A stretch of 64,000 nt of DNA from Aquimarina rhabdastrellae (GTDB lineage Bacteria > Bacteroidota > Bacteroidia > Flavobacteriales > Flavobacteriaceae), in assembly GCA_947387485.1 (NCBI GenBank), contig CANDNT010000002.1, positions 248,001 through 312,000 on the forward strand, given 5' to 3'. The position numbers and the translations under genes were made by a program. Below the pieces are notes generated by a model that saw only the letters and a list, made by a program, of their open reading frames with translations, was not told the DNA's origin and made no database searches. Each line of letters starts with the position of its first letter. Position 1 is the first letter of the stretch. Shown in pieces: positions 46,001-55,952 of the stretch.

Positions 46001-49000
46001 GAGGAAACGTTTTAGAGCCAGTAACAGGAACAACATATGAATTTAGATTCCATACGGATGGTACTTATACTATAGAAGTACAAGATACTGGAGCTACAAG
46101 TATTGTTTGTTCAGAACCAATACGTGTTGTAATAGACCCTTATACACCTATAACAGGAACAGCAACAGCTACTAGTCCCGATTGTCCAGGTGAAACAGGA
46201 GAGATAACTGTTACGGTAGCAGGAGGAATTCCACCTTATATATATGCATTGGATGGAGTTGAATTAGCTCCAAGGACAACTACAACATATACGTTTACTG
46301 GAGTATCTGTAGGGAATCATATAGTTACAATAAAAGATGTTTATGATTGTGAAACTGATGAAATAAATGTTGAAGTTATTGATGCTACTCCTATTACTGC
46401 AGATGTAGCGATTACTCAAGATTATACATGTGCCCAAGAAGGTACTATTACAATAACTAATGTTAATGGTGGTACACCTGCATATACATATAGCATTAAT
46501 GGTACTGACTTTACCAATACAACAGGAGTATTTACCAACCTTACAGCAGGAACATATACTACACATGTAAGAGATGCCAATGGATGTACAGTAACATTAC
46601 CTTCATTAACAATAGATCCTTTACATGAGATTACAAACTTAGATTTTGATATTTCTCAGATGCAATGTCCAGCATTAACATCTGATCTTACTGTAACGGC
46701 AACATCTAATGGTGCAGCAGCTGATATTAGATATACTTTAACAAGAGTTATTCCAGCTGCGCCTGCATTAGTTGTAGGTCCTCAAACATCAAATATCTTT
46801 ACTGGATTATCTGCAGGTACGTATAGAATAGATGCAGAAACTATAACAGATGGATGTTCTTATAGTGAACAAATCACAATAAATGATATTGATAATATTA
46901 CAATATCAGCAACTAGAACAGGTGATATTGTTTGTCGTGGAGGAACAGAAGGAGAAATAACATTTACTGCAGGTAGTTTTGATACTACATATAGTTATAC
47001 GGTTACTAGTACAGGAACAGCAGTACCTCCAGTTACAGGTACCACTACAGTTCCAGTTGTGTTAAGTAATTTAGGTGCTGGTAACTATACAATAACAGTA
47101 ACAGATGATGTGACTAATTGTACAGCTACAGAAACTATAGTTATAGACGAACCAGCAAATGATTTAACAGTTACTGCTACAGAAGCAGGACTTACTTGTG
47201 TTACTGGAGCTACTATAACAGTTACTGCAACAGGAGGTGAACCTGTATATAGATACGAATTAAGAGATGCTGCAAATACAACAGTAATTAGACCTTACCA
47301 AGCAGCTAATACTTTTGTTAATATATCAGATGGTACATATACAGTAAATGTTGAGGATAGTAGAGGATGTATTGCTAGTACAACAATAACTATTGATCCT
47401 ACAGTTGATCCTACTGCCACAATAGATGATACATTAAGTGATTATTGTTATGATCCTACAGACCCTAATGCAGCGAGTATTCATGTAGATGTAACAGATG
47501 GTGTTTTACCATATAGCTATCAAGTTGATGGAGGAGCAATTGTTACATTAGGAGCTACTCAAACAGATTTTACGGTTACAGGATTAACACCGGGTACACA
47601 TACAATATCTGTAATGGATGCTAACTCATGTAACGCTACAGATGTTACAGTTACGATTGAACCAGCAATTAGCATCACAGCTAGATTACTTAAAGATTTA
47701 GATTGTTCTGCAACACCTGAAGCTCAATTTGAGATTACTAATACTGGAGGATATTTACCAGCTACACTTTTCTTTTTGGAAGTAGGAAACCCAGCAAGTG
47801 CTGTGCCTATTGGTAATTTCACAACAGGAGTAAGTACTTTAACGCATTCAGTTGCAACTCCGGGACACTACTTTTTTGCTGTAAGAGATGCTAGAGGATG
47901 TGAAGATTTTTCTAATGATTTTCTTTTAGAGCCTTTAGAAACACCTGCAGCGACAGAAACAGTAGATGATGTTACATGTCCAGGAGGTAGTGATGGTACA
48001 GTAGTTATTGATATAGATGATACTATGGGAGTAGCTCCATTTGAAGTTGATTTTGATGGAGGAGGATTTAGTACTAACTTAACTTATAGAAATTTAACAG
48101 CAGGTACATATACTTATAGAGTTAGAGATGCAAAAGAGTGTTTTGCAGATTTTACAGTTACCGTTGGGGAACCAGCTGCTATTACAGCTGTACAAGATCA
48201 CGAACCAATAGGATGTGGACCTACAGGTGATATTCCAGGTTCTTTTGAATTAACAAATGTTATTGGTGGAACACCACCATATACCTATACGTTGATTAAT
48301 CCTGATAATTCTACTGTACAAGTAGGACCTACAATGAATGATTTTGTTGAATTCCTGAATTTAGGTTTTGGTAACCATAGAATACGTGTAGAGGACTCAA
48401 GAGGGTGTTTTAGAGAATTTTCACAACTTATTGAAACACTACCTATTTTCACAACATCTTCTGTAACTACTGGAATCTGTACAGATGGAGTTACTATAGA
48501 TATTACTATTACTGGTGGAGTTGGACCTTTCGAAATAAGAGAATACCCATCAGGAACCTATACAGCGATAGGAACGCCACCAACAGTAGTGAGAAATGTT
48601 AGTTTAACTGGTTTACCATTTGATACTCCTTTTGTATATCAAATTAGAGATACTGATACGGGTTGTACAGATATACAGTCTATAGCAGCAGAACCAAGTC
48701 CTTCAGCTATGGTAATAGATGTTACACCTAATTTAACAAGTTGTAACGATACTACTGATGGAAGTTTAGATTTTGAAATTACAAATTACCAAGGTGCAGA
48801 GTTAACCTATGAAGTATTAGTAGCTAATACATTACAAGATATTACAGGAACTGTTGTTATTTCTATACCTAATCCTACTACAGGGCTTACGGGTACAGCA
48901 GTTACAGGAACAGTTACAGGATTAGCTCCTGGAGACTATTTATTTAGAGTAATAGAAACAGATACAGCACTAGCGGAACCTTGTAATGCTGCAGAAACCT

Positions 49001-52000
49001 TTACTATTGATGTACCGCCAGTATTAACTGCCGATTTAGTTGATATAACACCACAAGATTGTAATAATCTAGCAACAGCTATTATTAGCGTTGTTGGTGG
49101 AACACCACCATATAGTTATAGCGCAGTTCCAGATGGTAACCCTGTGGGAGCTTTTGTTGCAGATGCAGACGGTATATTGGATTTAGATGCTACAATTTCT
49201 TTAAATTGGGATGTATATGTTATAGATGCTAATGGATGTCAGGCTATTCCTAGCCCGATAGATGTAGGACCTTTAACTTTATTTACAGATCCAACAATTA
49301 CGGTACCACCTTTTGATATTTGTAATTTTAATGGTTTTTATCAGTTTACAGTTACTGCTACGGGAGATGGACCATTAGAATATAGTTTAGACGGTATTAA
49401 TTTTGAAACAGATATTAATATAGCTGGGGATCCTTTAGGTAGTCATATTTTTACAATTAGATCTTCAGGTACATATACTATAACTGTAAGAGATGCAAGA
49501 GGTTGTTTTGATACAGGAACTATTACAGTTTTTGATCCTGTAGTTGTAGATGCTGATTTTACTATAGAACCTAATTGTTTAGATGCCGATGGAGTAATTA
49601 CAGTTACTACTTCGGGTGGATCAGGTGCTGCCTTAATGTATACTTTAACCAATAATCGTACAGGAGTAGTTACAGGACCTCAAGCTAGTAATGTATTCCC
49701 TAATCAAGAAGCAGATGATTATACTGTAGAAGTATTTGATTCAGGAATTATTGCTGCAGGATGTACTTATACTGCCGATGTATCTAGAAGTAGACCTACT
49801 ATACCAACTGTTTTAGGAGTAGATGTTACAAGTCCAAGTTGTGTAGGAGATAGTGATGGAACTATTTTAATTAATATAGATCCGATTTCTGAACCACCTT
49901 ATACCTATGTATTAACAAATTTAGGGATACCGCCTCCGAATGTTTTTACGCAAGTAGATAATCCATTATTTACAGGCTTACCAGCAGGTAACTATTCTAT
50001 TACGGTAACCTCTGATCGTGGATGTGATGTTACTCAGCCTAATATCAGAATTGATGATCCTACATTATTAGATATTACAGTTTCTGCAACAGAATATAGT
50101 TGTGATACTTCTAATGGAGGAGTTTTACCTGTGATTACTACTAATATTACAGGAGGAACTAACCCACAAGAAATTGTTTACACAACACCTAGTAGGACAA
50201 TTACAAATACAATACCTGGAGGAGCGACTTCTATGCAATTAGAAGCTACTGAGGCAGGAACTTATACAGTGGTTGTTACAGATGCTAATGGATGTACAGA
50301 TACAGAAAATGTAGTAGTTAATACATTTGAAATTATGAACGATCCAGTAATTACTCAAAATTCTCAGATTTCATGTCAAGCTGGAGATTTTGAGAATATT
50401 ACGGTAACAGTTACAGGAGGATCAGGAAACTATACATTTACGGTAATAGAAACAGGAGATACTAATACGACAGGAATCTTTGATTTAACTGCCGTAGGAT
50501 TATATACAATAGAGGTAAGAGATAACGATACAACATGTACGATTAATGCCACATACGAAGTCATTCCTTTTGACAATATAACTTTGGATGCTTCAGCAAC
50601 AAATCATTTAGCTTGTTTTGGAGATGCAGATGGGGCTATTGATCTTGTTGTAACTGGATACACAGGAAATTATGAATATACTATAACTGAAACAATTTCA
50701 GGAACACCATTACCAACAGTTACAGGTACGATAACTGCTGATCCTACAACGATTCCATTAACTGGATTAACAGCCGGATCATATGAAATTAGATTTGTAG
50801 AAACTTCATATCCGTTCTGTGAAGAAACTAGTGCTATTGTTCCTATAGATTCACCTACAGAGGCTGTTACTGTTACAGCTAGTTTGGTTAATCCAGAATC
50901 TTGTAACCCTGGCGGTGATGCGAGTATTCAAGCAGTAGCTTCTGGAGGAACAGGAGCTAAAGAATTCCAATTAGAAACACTTGGTGGTACAATAATAACA
51001 CCTTATAGTACGGTATCTACATTTACTGGATTAAGTGATGGATTCTATAGAGTACGAGCAAGGGATGCTAATGATTGTCTAGCAGGATTTGTAATTGAAA
51101 TAACTCCACCAGCCTTGATTACAGCTACAGCTACTCCTAGTACATTAGCGTGTTTTGATAGTATCGATGGTACAATTACAGTAAATGCTACAGGAGGTTT
51201 GGGAGCAGGTAGTTATTTCTATACAATCCAAGAGCAAGGAGGACCAGAATCTGCTTTACAGCAATCTAATATATTTGAAAATTTAGCACCAGGAGTATAT
51301 ACTATAAAAGTTACAGATGTTTTAAATTGTGATTTCTTTGTATTACCAGCGATTACTATCGTTAGACCTACAAGAGTAATGGCAGATGTAGTGATAACAA
51401 GATTCCCAGATTGTACAAATAGAACCATAGATGTCGAAGTTACAGGAAGTGGAGGAACTCCTTTAGCAGGTAATACTTATGAATATAGTATTGATGGAGT
51501 GAATTTCCAAACTAGTAATGTATTCTTGAACCTTGCAGAGCAAGCTAATGATGAACCATATGTATTCTATGTAAGAGATGCAAATGGATGTATTTCATTA
51601 CCTTCTAATGCAGTTCCTGTAAATGCTCCAGATGATCTAGATGTTACTCTAGATATGGATAACTTAGAGATTGTTTGTTTCGGAGATAATTCAGGTTCTA
51701 TAGATAGTACTGTACAAGGTGGATTAGGAAACTATATGTACACAGTTACAGGAACAGATTATTTAGGAGCTGGAGTTAACATTGGACCACAGAGTCAAAG
51801 TTTCTTTGGTGAATTGTTAGCTGGAACTTATACTTACACTGTAACTAGTGGAGATTGTACTCCAGTTGTATTACCATTTGAAATAACGCAACCTGATGCA
51901 GCTTTCGTAGCTGATGCTACACCGCAAGATATTACTTGTAATGCAGAAGCAGATGGAATGATAACTGTTGTTGCTAGTGGAGGTACAGCACCTTATTTCT

Positions 52001-53214
52001 ATTCATTAGATAATAATCAATATTTTGAAGATGAAGGAGATGGTACAATAGGTCAACATGTATTTGAAGATTTAACAGCTGGAATTTATACAGTATATGT
52101 TCAAGATAATAATGGATGTGCGTTCTTAATCGAGAATATCGAAATTGTAGAACCAGATGCTATTCAAGTAACATTGGATCCTAATAATGTGATACCAGAA
52201 ACTTGTCAAGGAGATGCAGATGGAGCTGTAACTATTTCTTTAGAAGGAGGAACACCACCATACTTTGTAAGCTTAACAGGATTAGATACTGATTTTAGAC
52301 AGGTTTCAGATCCTACTAGTGTTTCTTTTGCACCACTTGCAGCTGGTACTGTGAGTATATTTATTAGAGACGCTAATGATTGTGAAACATCTTATGATGT
52401 TATCATACCAGCAGGACCATTGTTAGAAGCAAATATAGTAACAGAATTAATTTGTCCAGAACGAGATGAAAATGGTACAGTAATTACTGATGCTATGTAT
52501 AGAGTAACATTTGAGCATAGTGATGCATCAATAAATACGGGTATTATCTATACATTAGATGACGGAGTGAATCCAATAAGTCAAACTAGTAATGTATTTA
52601 CCTTTAGTGCAACATCAAGCTTAACTTTTATAGCTTCGATGGAGCATACAGCTAGTTCTTGTACTAGAATATTGAATGATAATGTTGAACTTGAAGCATA
52701 TGTTCCTGTAGCTTTTGAAGTAGTTGCTACTGGAGAATTAAATGAATATAGAATAGAGGTTACAGGAGGAGTTTCTGCTGGAGGTAATTACCGTTACTTT
52801 GTTGATGGAAACGAGTTACTACCTATAGGAACTAATATCTTCATTATCGATGAAACTAGAGATTACGAAATCAGAGTATTAGATTTTGCTAATAATGATG
52901 GTTGTGAATTGATAAGAAGTATACCGCTTGAATTTATCGATATACAAATACCTAATTACTTTACACCAGATAATAATGGTGAAGATGATACATGGTATCC
53001 TAGAGAACTTGAATTCTTCCCAAATATAGAAGTGAATATTTATGATCGTAATGGTCGATTATTGAGAACTTTTATGGGACCTAGAGGAGAAGGTCAAGGA
53101 TGGGATGGTCTTTATAATGGTAAAGAATTGCCATCAGGAGATTATTGGTATGTGATAGAACTTAACGATAGAGAAAATAGAGAATTTACAGGTCACTTTA
53201 CATTATACAGATAA
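43018..53214 (+). CDS. sprB: SprB-like mobile cell-surface gliding adhesin
   Basis: A 3398-residue surface protein. SprB is moved along the cell by the gliding machinery and exported by T9SS. The signal peptide ends at about 26 (NTLLAQ). An N-terminal domain (about 30-400) precedes a DUF11-like segment (about 405-550, RVIKRVLNSSGVDITGG). About 27 SprB repeats of 75-110 residues then run from about 850 to 3250, each with a leading Cys, a DGxIxV strand, GGTPPYxYS, and closing AGxYxxxVxDxNGC; the Cys pairs probably form disulfides. The last about 90 residues (IPNYFTPDNNGEDDTWYP to GHFTLYR) are a CHU_C type B sorting domain. It is about half as long as the F. johnsoniae protein (about 6500 aa). 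Confidence 0.9.
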   Translation: MKTKSNLKISLTLLALILFSVNTLLAQTSVTNIPFRTPTGADIEIRGDMQFIGNTNIGLSGPQPQGVEVDIQNITYNPNNAYNGGARNNNLTYGYIDVDSDPTTFSSSSASFTPPSACSRVVYAGLYWSSAYFLESTNLNTPTIPDNRHIQDGLPGTFRNAKIKLPGTTSYVDLTADEVIYNGYPGDPTHANTTRAAWDMPYVCYKDVTSLLSSLTSPGGEYTVANVRAATGRTLFRSTNGASSGWVLVLMYEDENLSTKRLSTKHGFLNISGQNQPFTYDGFLTLEAPTPVRANFGVATLEGDFGIRGDRLRIRRVNTTQMDLFDPVNSSTNFFNSSVSNQGAYDNTRNPNSRNTLGFDADYFSINNPSNTVIGNNQTSVRFEATTTGDVYNIFLNALSIEVVKPELRVIKRVLNSSGVDITGGGVNFGDELFYELTIQNIGNEDLTDVRINDRLPINTDLLSDSDIIVPAGVTFENTVLPNGIRRLRFLPDDSLVEENAPSFKIRFKVQVVATCADLRDACSNDIINTVRSRYEGVDTGDVVTGDESISGIDPICGTPIPGLSNFLINTDSCDNQYSAFICSGDVDLVAGTGFDNYTWTDGGGNVVQDGPSNIFTASAAGTYRVNKTSTRCISLFEEWTVDVFTAVTNPVIPIADNIRTCPINGEELPEIFLCGASDSQTIDTNFIDATSIIWERLDPTACATVTRDPDCPTIDPVCEPEWTEIATTRVHTISEEGEYRIRATFPGGCEVTFHFNVFTNNYEPELGVVREIICGNAGALEVLNAATAYEYRLILPSGTPTAYQDSPLFDGLTEIGEYRLEARVRRDPPEGCIYEDRINLFGEDAAVTVTANDMSCAADSGSIVVQVTDGDINYLYTVNSTSTPFSITEGPTTQTLHTFAGLGADTYDVEVTTNDGVCVRSETVTINPAPELTINARVIEQLHCNPGFQPNPDLNDDTHPDYDPTAPPFDPNPLVALVEVTVTGGSGTYTFTSGGNVLEPVTGTTYEFRFHTDGTYTIEVQDTGATSIVCSEPIRVVIDPYTPITGTATATSPDCPGETGEITVTVAGGIPPYIYALDGVELAPRTTTTYTFTGVSVGNHIVTIKDVYDCETDEINVEVIDATPITADVAITQDYTCAQEGTITITNVNGGTPAYTYSINGTDFTNTTGVFTNLTAGTYTTHVRDANGCTVTLPSLTIDPLHEITNLDFDISQMQCPALTSDLTVTATSNGAAADIRYTLTRVIPAAPALVVGPQTSNIFTGLSAGTYRIDAETITDGCSYSEQITINDIDNITISATRTGDIVCRGGTEGEITFTAGSFDTTYSYTVTSTGTAVPPVTGTTTVPVVLSNLGAGNYTITVTDDVTNCTATETIVIDEPANDLTVTATEAGLTCVTGATITVTATGGEPVYRYELRDAANTTVIRPYQAANTFVNISDGTYTVNVEDSRGCIASTTITIDPTVDPTATIDDTLSDYCYDPTDPNAASIHVDVTDGVLPYSYQVDGGAIVTLGATQTDFTVTGLTPGTHTISVMDANSCNATDVTVTIEPAISITARLLKDLDCSATPEAQFEITNTGGYLPATLFFLEVGNPASAVPIGNFTTGVSTLTHSVATPGHYFFAVRDARGCEDFSNDFLLEPLETPAATETVDDVTCPGGSDGTVVIDIDDTMGVAPFEVDFDGGGFSTNLTYRNLTAGTYTYRVRDAKECFADFTVTVGEPAAITAVQDHEPIGCGPTGDIPGSFELTNVIGGTPPYTYTLINPDNSTVQVGPTMNDFVEFLNLGFGNHRIRVEDSRGCFREFSQLIETLPIFTTSSVTTGICTDGVTIDITITGGVGPFEIREYPSGTYTAIGTPPTVVRNVSLTGLPFDTPFVYQIRDTDTGCTDIQSIAAEPSPSAMVIDVTPNLTSCNDTTDGSLDFEITNYQGAELTYEVLVANTLQDITGTVVISIPNPTTGLTGTAVTGTVTGLAPGDYLFRVIETDTALAEPCNAAETFTIDVPPVLTADLVDITPQDCNNLATAIISVVGGTPPYSYSAVPDGNPVGAFVADADGILDLDATISLNWDVYVIDANGCQAIPSPIDVGPLTLFTDPTITVPPFDICNFNGFYQFTVTATGDGPLEYSLDGINFETDINIAGDPLGSHIFTIRSSGTYTITVRDARGCFDTGTITVFDPVVVDADFTIEPNCLDADGVITVTTSGGSGAALMYTLTNNRTGVVTGPQASNVFPNQEADDYTVEVFDSGIIAAGCTYTADVSRSRPTIPTVLGVDVTSPSCVGDSDGTILINIDPISEPPYTYVLTNLGIPPPNVFTQVDNPLFTGLPAGNYSITVTSDRGCDVTQPNIRIDDPTLLDITVSATEYSCDTSNGGVLPVITTNITGGTNPQEIVYTTPSRTITNTIPGGATSMQLEATEAGTYTVVVTDANGCTDTENVVVNTFEIMNDPVITQNSQISCQAGDFENITVTVTGGSGNYTFTVIETGDTNTTGIFDLTAVGLYTIEVRDNDTTCTINATYEVIPFDNITLDASATNHLACFGDADGAIDLVVTGYTGNYEYTITETISGTPLPTVTGTITADPTTIPLTGLTAGSYEIRFVETSYPFCEETSAIVPIDSPTEAVTVTASLVNPESCNPGGDASIQAVASGGTGAKEFQLETLGGTIITPYSTVSTFTGLSDGFYRVRARDANDCLAGFVIEITPPALITATATPSTLACFDSIDGTITVNATGGLGAGSYFYTIQEQGGPESALQQSNIFENLAPGVYTIKVTDVLNCDFFVLPAITIVRPTRVMADVVITRFPDCTNRTIDVEVTGSGGTPLAGNTYEYSIDGVNFQTSNVFLNLAEQANDEPYVFYVRDANGCISLPSNAVPVNAPDDLDVTLDMDNLEIVCFGDNSGSIDSTVQGGLGNYMYTVTGTDYLGAGVNIGPQSQSFFGELLAGTYTYTVTSGDCTPVVLPFEITQPDAAFVADATPQDITCNAEADGMITVVASGGTAPYFYSLDNNQYFEDEGDGTIGQHVFEDLTAGIYTVYVQDNNGCAFLIENIEIVEPDAIQVTLDPNNVIPETCQGDADGAVTISLEGGTPPYFVSLTGLDTDFRQVSDPTSVSFAPLAAGTVSIFIRDANDCETSYDVIIPAGPLLEANIVTELICPERDENGTVITDAMYRVTFEHSDASINTGIIYTLDDGVNPISQTSNVFTFSATSSLTFIASMEHTASSCTRILNDNVELEAYVPVAFEVVATGELNEYRIEVTGGVSAGGNYRYFVDGNELLPIGTNIFIIDETRDYEIRVLDFANNDGCELIRSIPLEFIDIQIPNYFTPDNNGEDDTWYPRELEFFPNIEVNIYDRNGRLLRTFMGPRGEGQGWDGLYNGKELPSGDYWYVIELNDRENREFTGHFTLYR

Positions 53215-53215
53215 G

Positions 53216-54178
53216 ATGAAAAAGTATAGCATATTATTAGTAAGCCTGTTTATAAGTTGTATGGCTTTAGGACAGGAGTTTTTACCACCTGTACAGAATC
53301 AATATATTGCAGATAATCCCTATCTAATTTCCAGTGCTTATGCTGGAATTGGGGATTGCTGGCAAGTTAGAGGTATTGGTTTAGAACAATGGGTAAATAT
53401 AGAAGATTCACCAGGTACACAATCTTTATCTGTAGATGGTAGAATATCTGATCGATCTGGTGTAGGAGCCGTTTTGTTTAATGATAAAAATGGTTTTACT
53501 ACACAAAGGGGAGCTCAATTGTCTTTTGCTCATCACTTGACCCTAGATGCATATAATGATCATTATTTATCTTTTGGTTTAAGTTATAGATTTACTCAAT
53601 TTGGTATAGATGCAAGTGAGTTTAATAATGGAGATCCAGATAATCCTATTTCACCTAATTTACCTAATATTCAGGTGAATAATTCAAATTTTGATATAGG
53701 GTTCTTATATCGTTATGGAAGATTCTTTTTAAGTGGTAATGCAGTTAACTTATTAAAAAGAGAAATAGATGATTTTCAAATTGATGAACCACAAGCGATC
53801 CAAAACTATTTTGTGTACACGGGATATACGTTCCAACATCAATTAACAGATATGGAGTATGAACCTTCAGTGCTATATCAAAACTTTGCAGGAGACGGTA
53901 GATCAACAGCAGATATTAACCTTAAAGTGCGTAAAAAAGATCGTCACTCGACAGATTATTATTGGGCTGGGGTTTCGTTAAGATCTTTGGTAGATCAAGA
54001 TTTTAAACCATTATCTGTTTCGCCTATGATAGGAATTAAGAAAGCTAATTTTTATTTAGCTTATGGATATCAGGTAAACGTGAATGAATTTTTTCCAACC
54101 AGTACAGCAGGAACTCATATGATAACATTTGGTATTGACTTTGCTTGTAGACAAAGTAAATGTGGATGTACATATTAA
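53216..54178 (+). CDS. sprF: SprF-like PorP/SprF family outer-membrane protein
   Basis: A 320-residue outer-membrane protein starting one nucleotide after the sprB stop. A signal peptide (1 to about 19, CMALGQ) precedes the PorP/SprF fold: the opening PPVQNQYIADNPYLISSAYAGIGDCW is the family hallmark (NPALaG-type), followed by alternating beta strands ending in MITFGIDFACRQSK. In F. johnsoniae, SprF is needed for SprB secretion and attachment, and PorP/SprF proteins serve as partners for CHU_C type B cargo. The tight coupling to sprB fits this pairing. Confidence 0.9.
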   Translation: MKKYSILLVSLFISCMALGQEFLPPVQNQYIADNPYLISSAYAGIGDCWQVRGIGLEQWVNIEDSPGTQSLSVDGRISDRSGVGAVLFNDKNGFTTQRGAQLSFAHHLTLDAYNDHYLSFGLSYRFTQFGIDASEFNNGDPDNPISPNLPNIQVNNSNFDIGFLYRYGRFFLSGNAVNLLKREIDDFQIDEPQAIQNYFVYTGYTFQHQLTDMEYEPSVLYQNFAGDGRSTADINLKVRKKDRHSTDYYWAGVSLRSLVDQDFKPLSVSPMIGIKKANFYLAYGYQVNVNEFFPTSTAGTHMITFGIDFACRQSKCGCTY

Positions 54179-54197
54179 AATAGAAATACAGAAAAAG

Positions 54198-54240
54198 AGA
54201 AAGGGCTTTAGGATAATTATTCTAAAGCCCTTTCTTTTAT
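54198..54240. terminator. bidirectional terminator between sprF and the DoxX-like gene
   Basis: A 15-bp stem (54198-54212 with 54221-54235, one wobble pair) with A-rich and T-rich sides lies between convergent genes. Confidence 0.85.
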
Positions 54241-54254
54241 AATTTAAATAGGAT

Positions 54255-54653
54255 TTAAGCAGTGATCACATATAAACCAAACACAGATACAATAAAGTAG
54301 CAAGTAATGGTTAAAGCACCCTGATAATCCTTTGCAAGACGTTGCCCAAATAAAAGCATTAAAAGCGTAATACATGATAAGAATAAAGCATGTATAGCAA
54401 TTGGAGTAGTATTATAAACGATAAGATTATAAATCCCTAATACAGTATATACAGCAGTAATGATTTCTATAAAAAGTATTAATGCTAAAGCTAGTGGTAC
54501 AAAATTCTTTAAAAATGTGGCTGAAAAATGACCTTTAAGCCAAGTAACATTACCTTTCCAATCTAAGATTTTATCTACTCCAGATTGAAAATAAGTAATA
54601 AAAAAGAATAAAAGAATAGTAATAGAAACAATGTGATGCATAAAGTTTTCCAT
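54255..54653 (-). CDS. DoxX-like membrane protein
   Basis: A 132-residue inner-membrane protein with four hydrophobic helices (about 5-24, 48-70, 83-103, 110-130). The segment FFITYFQSGVDKILDWKGNVTWLKGHF is typical of flavobacterial DoxX-like proteins, in which the loop after helix 1 carries a conserved Gly-Asp-Lys and Trp-Lys-Gly pattern. No function is established for this subgroup. It lies 5 nt downstream of holB on the same strand, so the two are probably co-transcribed. Confidence 0.7.
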   Translation of the reverse strand: MENFMHHIVSITILLFFFITYFQSGVDKILDWKGNVTWLKGHFSATFLKNFVPLALALILFIEIITAVYTVLGIYNLIVYNTTPIAIHALFLSCITLLMLLFGQRLAKDYQGALTITCYFIVSVFGLYVITA

Positions 54654-54658
54654 GAGTA

Positions 54659-55813
54659 TTATATCGGTTTTTTATGTAGTAATCGAGTTAATTTAATAGA
54701 TAAATCAGTAAGAACTATTTTTCCATTAGCATTACGTTCAATATGATAAATAGCATCTTGAAGTTCTTTATTGATATCAATAATATTTGTACCATGAACA
54801 AAAGGTGCAAATTTTTCTAATTTAAACCCATTTGTTTTAGGTTCAAGAAATACCAAATCATTAGCTCCATAATTAAGAAGCATAGCCTGTCTAAAAAAGT
54901 CAAGACAGTACCTTAAAAACTTCTTTTGAGTTTCTCTCCCCGTAGCAGCTATAGTTTCACTCCATGCAATTAAATCATTCACAGAAGATTTATTTCCTTT
55001 GGCTCTAAAAGCAGTACGAACCCATTGAATAAACCATTCTTCAAATTGTTGATCACTACCATCATTGTGCAAAATTGACAAAGCTCTATTATAATCTCCA
55101 TTAGCTTGATGAGCAATTTTTATAGCAGTATTTTCATCAACTCCTTCATTTTTATTTAAGGATTCTTTAATTACTTGTTCACCAAGAGGAGGAAAATGTA
55201 AAATTTGACAACGAGAACGTATCGTTTGAAGTAATTGTTTTTCATCTTCGGCAATAAGAAGAAATATTGTTTTCTCTGGTGGTTCTTCTATTAACTTTAA
55301 AAGTTTATTAGAGGCTGCAACATTCATTTTATCGGCCATCCAGATTAGCATTACTTTATAGCCTCCTTCATAACTTTTAAGAGAAAGTTTTTTAACAATT
55401 TCTAAAGCTTCATCAACCCCAATTTGCCCTTGTTTATTTTCGATCCCTATATGTTGATACCAATCAAAAATTGTCCCATATGGAGTCTTTTGAATAAAAG
55501 AACGCCATTCTTGAGCAAAATGATCAGCAATAGGATGTCTTTTTACTTTATCGTTAGTAGCAACTGGATAAGCAAAATGTAAATCAGGATGAGCTAAGTG
55601 ATCAAATTTAAGATTACAAGCTTGATTACCACCAGTATTTTCACCATTGGTATTATTACATAAAATATATTGTGCATAGGCAATAGCCATGGGTAATACA
55701 CCACTACCACTTGCTCCTGAGAACAGTTGAGCATGCGCAATTCGTTTACCATCTACACTATGTGTAAGATGTTTCTTGATATGAGGTAGACCTAAAATTT
55801 CTGAAAAAAGCAT
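54659..55813 (-). CDS. holB: DNA polymerase III delta' subunit
   Basis: A 384-residue clamp-loader subunit. I place the start at the ATG complementary to 55811-55813 (MLFSEILGLPHIKKHLTHSV), the usual family opening; the longer frame would pass through the -7 box. AAA+ features are present: a degenerate Walker A (SGASGSGVLPMA without the GK[ST] lysine, as expected for delta', which does not bind ATP productively), the MLIWMADKMN Walker B position, and the RSRCQ (SRC) motif near residue 207 that acts on the neighbouring subunit's ATP. The Cys-rich zinc knuckle (ILCNN... QACN) is partly reduced. Followed by the DoxX-like gene. Confidence 0.88.
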   Translation of the reverse strand: MLFSEILGLPHIKKHLTHSVDGKRIAHAQLFSGASGSGVLPMAIAYAQYILCNNTNGENTGGNQACNLKFDHLAHPDLHFAYPVATNDKVKRHPIADHFAQEWRSFIQKTPYGTIFDWYQHIGIENKQGQIGVDEALEIVKKLSLKSYEGGYKVMLIWMADKMNVAASNKLLKLIEEPPEKTIFLLIAEDEKQLLQTIRSRCQILHFPPLGEQVIKESLNKNEGVDENTAIKIAHQANGDYNRALSILHNDGSDQQFEEWFIQWVRTAFRAKGNKSSVNDLIAWSETIAATGRETQKKFLRYCLDFFRQAMLLNYGANDLVFLEPKTNGFKLEKFAPFVHGTNIIDINKELQDAIYHIERNANGKIVLTDLSIKLTRLLHKKPI

Positions 55814-55817
55814 GAAG

Positions 55818-55825
55818 CAAAGATA
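55818..55825 (-). promoter_or_regulatory. -7 promoter box for holB
   Basis: TATCTTTG on the minus strand, only 4 nt upstream of the chosen ATG, implying a very short or absent leader. Confidence 0.45.
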
Positions 55826-55926
55826 AATGTTGCATATGTAACCACATATAAGATTCAAAGATAATTTTAACATTAAAGTGTATCAAGGATTTGCTGGATT
55901 GAGAGACAGAATTACTATGAAAAAAG

Positions 55927-55934
55927 TATATTTG
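55927..55934 (+). promoter_or_regulatory. -7 promoter box for pgk
   Basis: TATATTTG matches TAnnTTTG, 18 nt before the pgk ATG. A TTG at 55899-55901 is 25 nt upstream, slightly wide for a -33 element. Confidence 0.5.
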
Positions 55935-55952
55935 TGATCAAACCAATTAGAA

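Noticed and set aside
46264..46566. 100-codon minus-strand frame inside sprB
   Set aside because: Shadow of the repeat-coding strand, with implausible Cys/Ser/Ile richness.
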